Below, in pieces: positions 62,701 to 64,000 of a stretch of DNA of 64,000 bases. The stretch is taken from positions 16,771,001 to 16,835,000 of the forward strand of contig NC_083390.1 of NCBI RefSeq assembly GCF_031755915.1, read 5' to 3'. The notes beneath the pieces were generated by a model, which worked only from the letters and a program-made list of their open reading frames with translations, made no database searches and was not told where the DNA came from. Position 1 is the stretch's first letter. The number at the start of each line of letters is the position of its first letter. The position numbers were made by a program, and so were the translations under genes. Source of the DNA: Ziziphus jujuba. Lineage: Eukaryota; Streptophyta; Magnoliopsida; Rosales; Rhamnaceae.

Positions 62701-63947
62701 TCTTGAAATTTTGAAGAATTGAAATAATTGTTATTGGAAAATTTTGATTTCAATTTTGATCATCCTATAAACTCGGCTTTAATGGTCCCTGAGTTTAGAA
62801 TTTGATTTGAAGTTCAATATTTTGTGGCCTTTATTGTCATATTTCATTTACGATAGAGGAAGTCTGGAAAATGTGCGTTTTACTTGGCTGAAGTTTTTTA
62901 TGACTTGGCCTCCTCCTCTTTCTCTTGTCAATAGAACCATAATATGTGATTCTAGTATTTTGTTTGTAGCTGTTGTTTAGTGTTCCCCTCTGTGGTCCCA
63001 ACTTCTGATAAGTTGCTATTCACTATTTTTTGTTAGTATTAACTTTTTTGCTTTATTAGGTAGTTCAGGTCCTTAGGTCATTGTTTTCAAAAAAATTTAT
63101 AATTCTTACATTTGAATCATGTCTTAGAGACTGGGAATCATTTCCATAGTCTTTGTGCCTGCAATTTTTCTTTGATGCTATTGATATTGCTATCTATATT
63201 GCAGGCATGGACACAGCATAAGGGAAACTTAATACTGATGGAAAGATATCATTTCTTCAGATCAAGTTGTCAGCAATTTGGCTTCCATTGTAAGTCTCTT
63301 TCTGAAATGAAGAGTGATGAAAGTGAGCTTGATGGAGCTCTTGCAACTGTTCTCAAAGTTCTTAAGCAAACCCATAACATGTTCTTCGATGTATGTCCCA
63401 TCTTTCAGTACTCTATCAATAAATGCAGTTATATTTGTCATATCCGAATTTATAGTTGGGGAACCTTTCTGTAGGAAACCAGTGACGGTTGTACAGGCAA
63501 GGATGTGAGGCAGGTAAAGTGGTTTATATTTTATCCAATTTAACTTTAGAATGGGAGATCTGCTATTGCGATGGGTAAAACTTATAATTTGGATTGGTAT
63601 GGTTGTTAAGATACAATTTTCCCATTGTGGTTCAGGTGTTGAAATCTATTCGGAAGGAAGTCTTGAAGGATTGTAAAATTGTTTTCAGCCGCATTTTTCC
63701 TACTAAATTCCAGGCTGAGAATCACCAGCTCTGGAAGATGGCAGAGCATTTGGGTGCTACTTGTTTAACAGAACTTGATCCATCAGTGACACATGTGGTT
63801 GCAACAGATGCTGGAACGGATAAGTCTCGTTGGGCAGTGAAAGAGATGAAATTTTTGGTCCATCCCAGGTGGATTGAAGCCGCTTATTATTTGTGGCAAA
63901 AGCAACCAGAAGAGAACTTCTGTGTTAACATAGTGAAAAACCAATGA
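59092..63947 (+). CDS. CPL4: RNA polymerase II CTD phosphatase-like 4 (FCP1/BRCT)
   Basis: 451-aa nuclear phosphatase that removes phosphates from the heptapeptide tail of the RNA polymerase II large subunit. Coding exons: 59092-59234, 59422-59507, 60185-60303, 61274-61454, 61785-62074, 63205-63390, 63475-63513, 63636-63947. The acidic Ser-rich start, MSLVSDSPVNSSSSDD, matches the opening of Arabidopsis CPL4 as remembered. A Cys/His segment, CTHPGSFGDMCIRCGQ, follows near residue 85. The FCP1 domain has Asp147 and Asp149 in VLDLDHTLLN (DxDxT, with Asp147 as phospho-acceptor) and closing acidic residues in ILDDTEN (269-273). A BRCT domain fills about 355-443, with GATCLTELDPSVTHVV and HPRWIEAAYYLW. 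A 5'UTR exon with a uORF precedes it. CPL3 is much longer, so the size supports CPL4. In Arabidopsis CPL4 is essential and affects snRNA-gene and stress-related transcription. Confidence 0.95.
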
Positions 63948-64000
63948 TCATTCATTATCACTGCTGATAACCCTCTCTAGTTGTGCATAGTTTCTAGCAC
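63948..64000 (+). other. CPL4 3' UTR, cut by the window edge
   Basis: The last 53 bases follow the CPL4 stop codon; no polyadenylation signal is seen before the window ends. Confidence 0.6.

Overview
This is plant nuclear DNA, most likely from a eudicot and probably a rosid. It is AT-rich, its genes have many short GT-AG introns, and it carries a chloroplast HSP90 gene, an organellar phage-type RNA polymerase gene, a family 1 UDP-glycosyltransferase with a PSPG box, and Ty1/copia, CACTA, hAT-like, MITE and LINE debris. The species cannot be named from the sequence alone. Exon coordinates below were read by eye from GT/AG sites, reading phase and remembered family sequences. Every multi-exon model closes in frame.

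Layout. 1-5912: right part of a decayed CACTA (En/Spm) transposon with a broken transposase remnant, a ~680-bp tandem repeat and an eight-unit array of palindromes. 7051-8466 (-): intronless UGT89-type glucosyltransferase. 8737-10922: hAT-type element with 8-bp target duplications, 270 bp upstream of the UGT start codon; it carries an exon resembling the bromodomain gene GTE1/IMB1. 11329-12107 (-): small secreted precursor of a root meristem growth factor (RGF/GLV/CLEL) peptide, with a probable 5'UTR exon near 13.5 kb. 13.6-17.7 kb: intergenic, with two adjacent MITE-like inverted repeats. 17764-20182 (+): ABHD17-like serine hydrolase with a decapeptide-repeat tail. 21963-28010 (+): chloroplast HSP90 in 19 exons, with a heat-shock element upstream.

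28.4-43.6 kb: a tandem duplication at an organellar RNA polymerase locus. The left copy is a pseudogene of exons 1-4 and carries a 1.18-kb fold-back element in its flank. The right copy is an intact 19-exon RpoT gene encoding 993 aa. 44990-47703 (-): AVT6-type vacuolar amino acid transporter (5 exons, 460 aa), followed at 49.3-50.0 kb by a degenerate partial duplicate. 50.35-53.8 kb: decayed copia element. 54.6-56.5 kb: a short 5'-truncated LINE and a 1.1-kb TIR element. 59092-63947 (+): RNA polymerase II CTD phosphatase CPL4 (FCP1-like domain plus BRCT), with a 5'UTR intron and an upstream ORF whose stop lies just past the splice junction.

The genes do not form one pathway; they are an ordinary set of plant genes separated by transposons. 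The most notable signals are the exon-carrying hAT element in the UGT promoter, the palindrome array in the CACTA end, the partial RpoT duplication with a closed upstream reading frame, the fold-back element, and the splice-dependent uORF of CPL4. No clearly new multi-gene system was seen.
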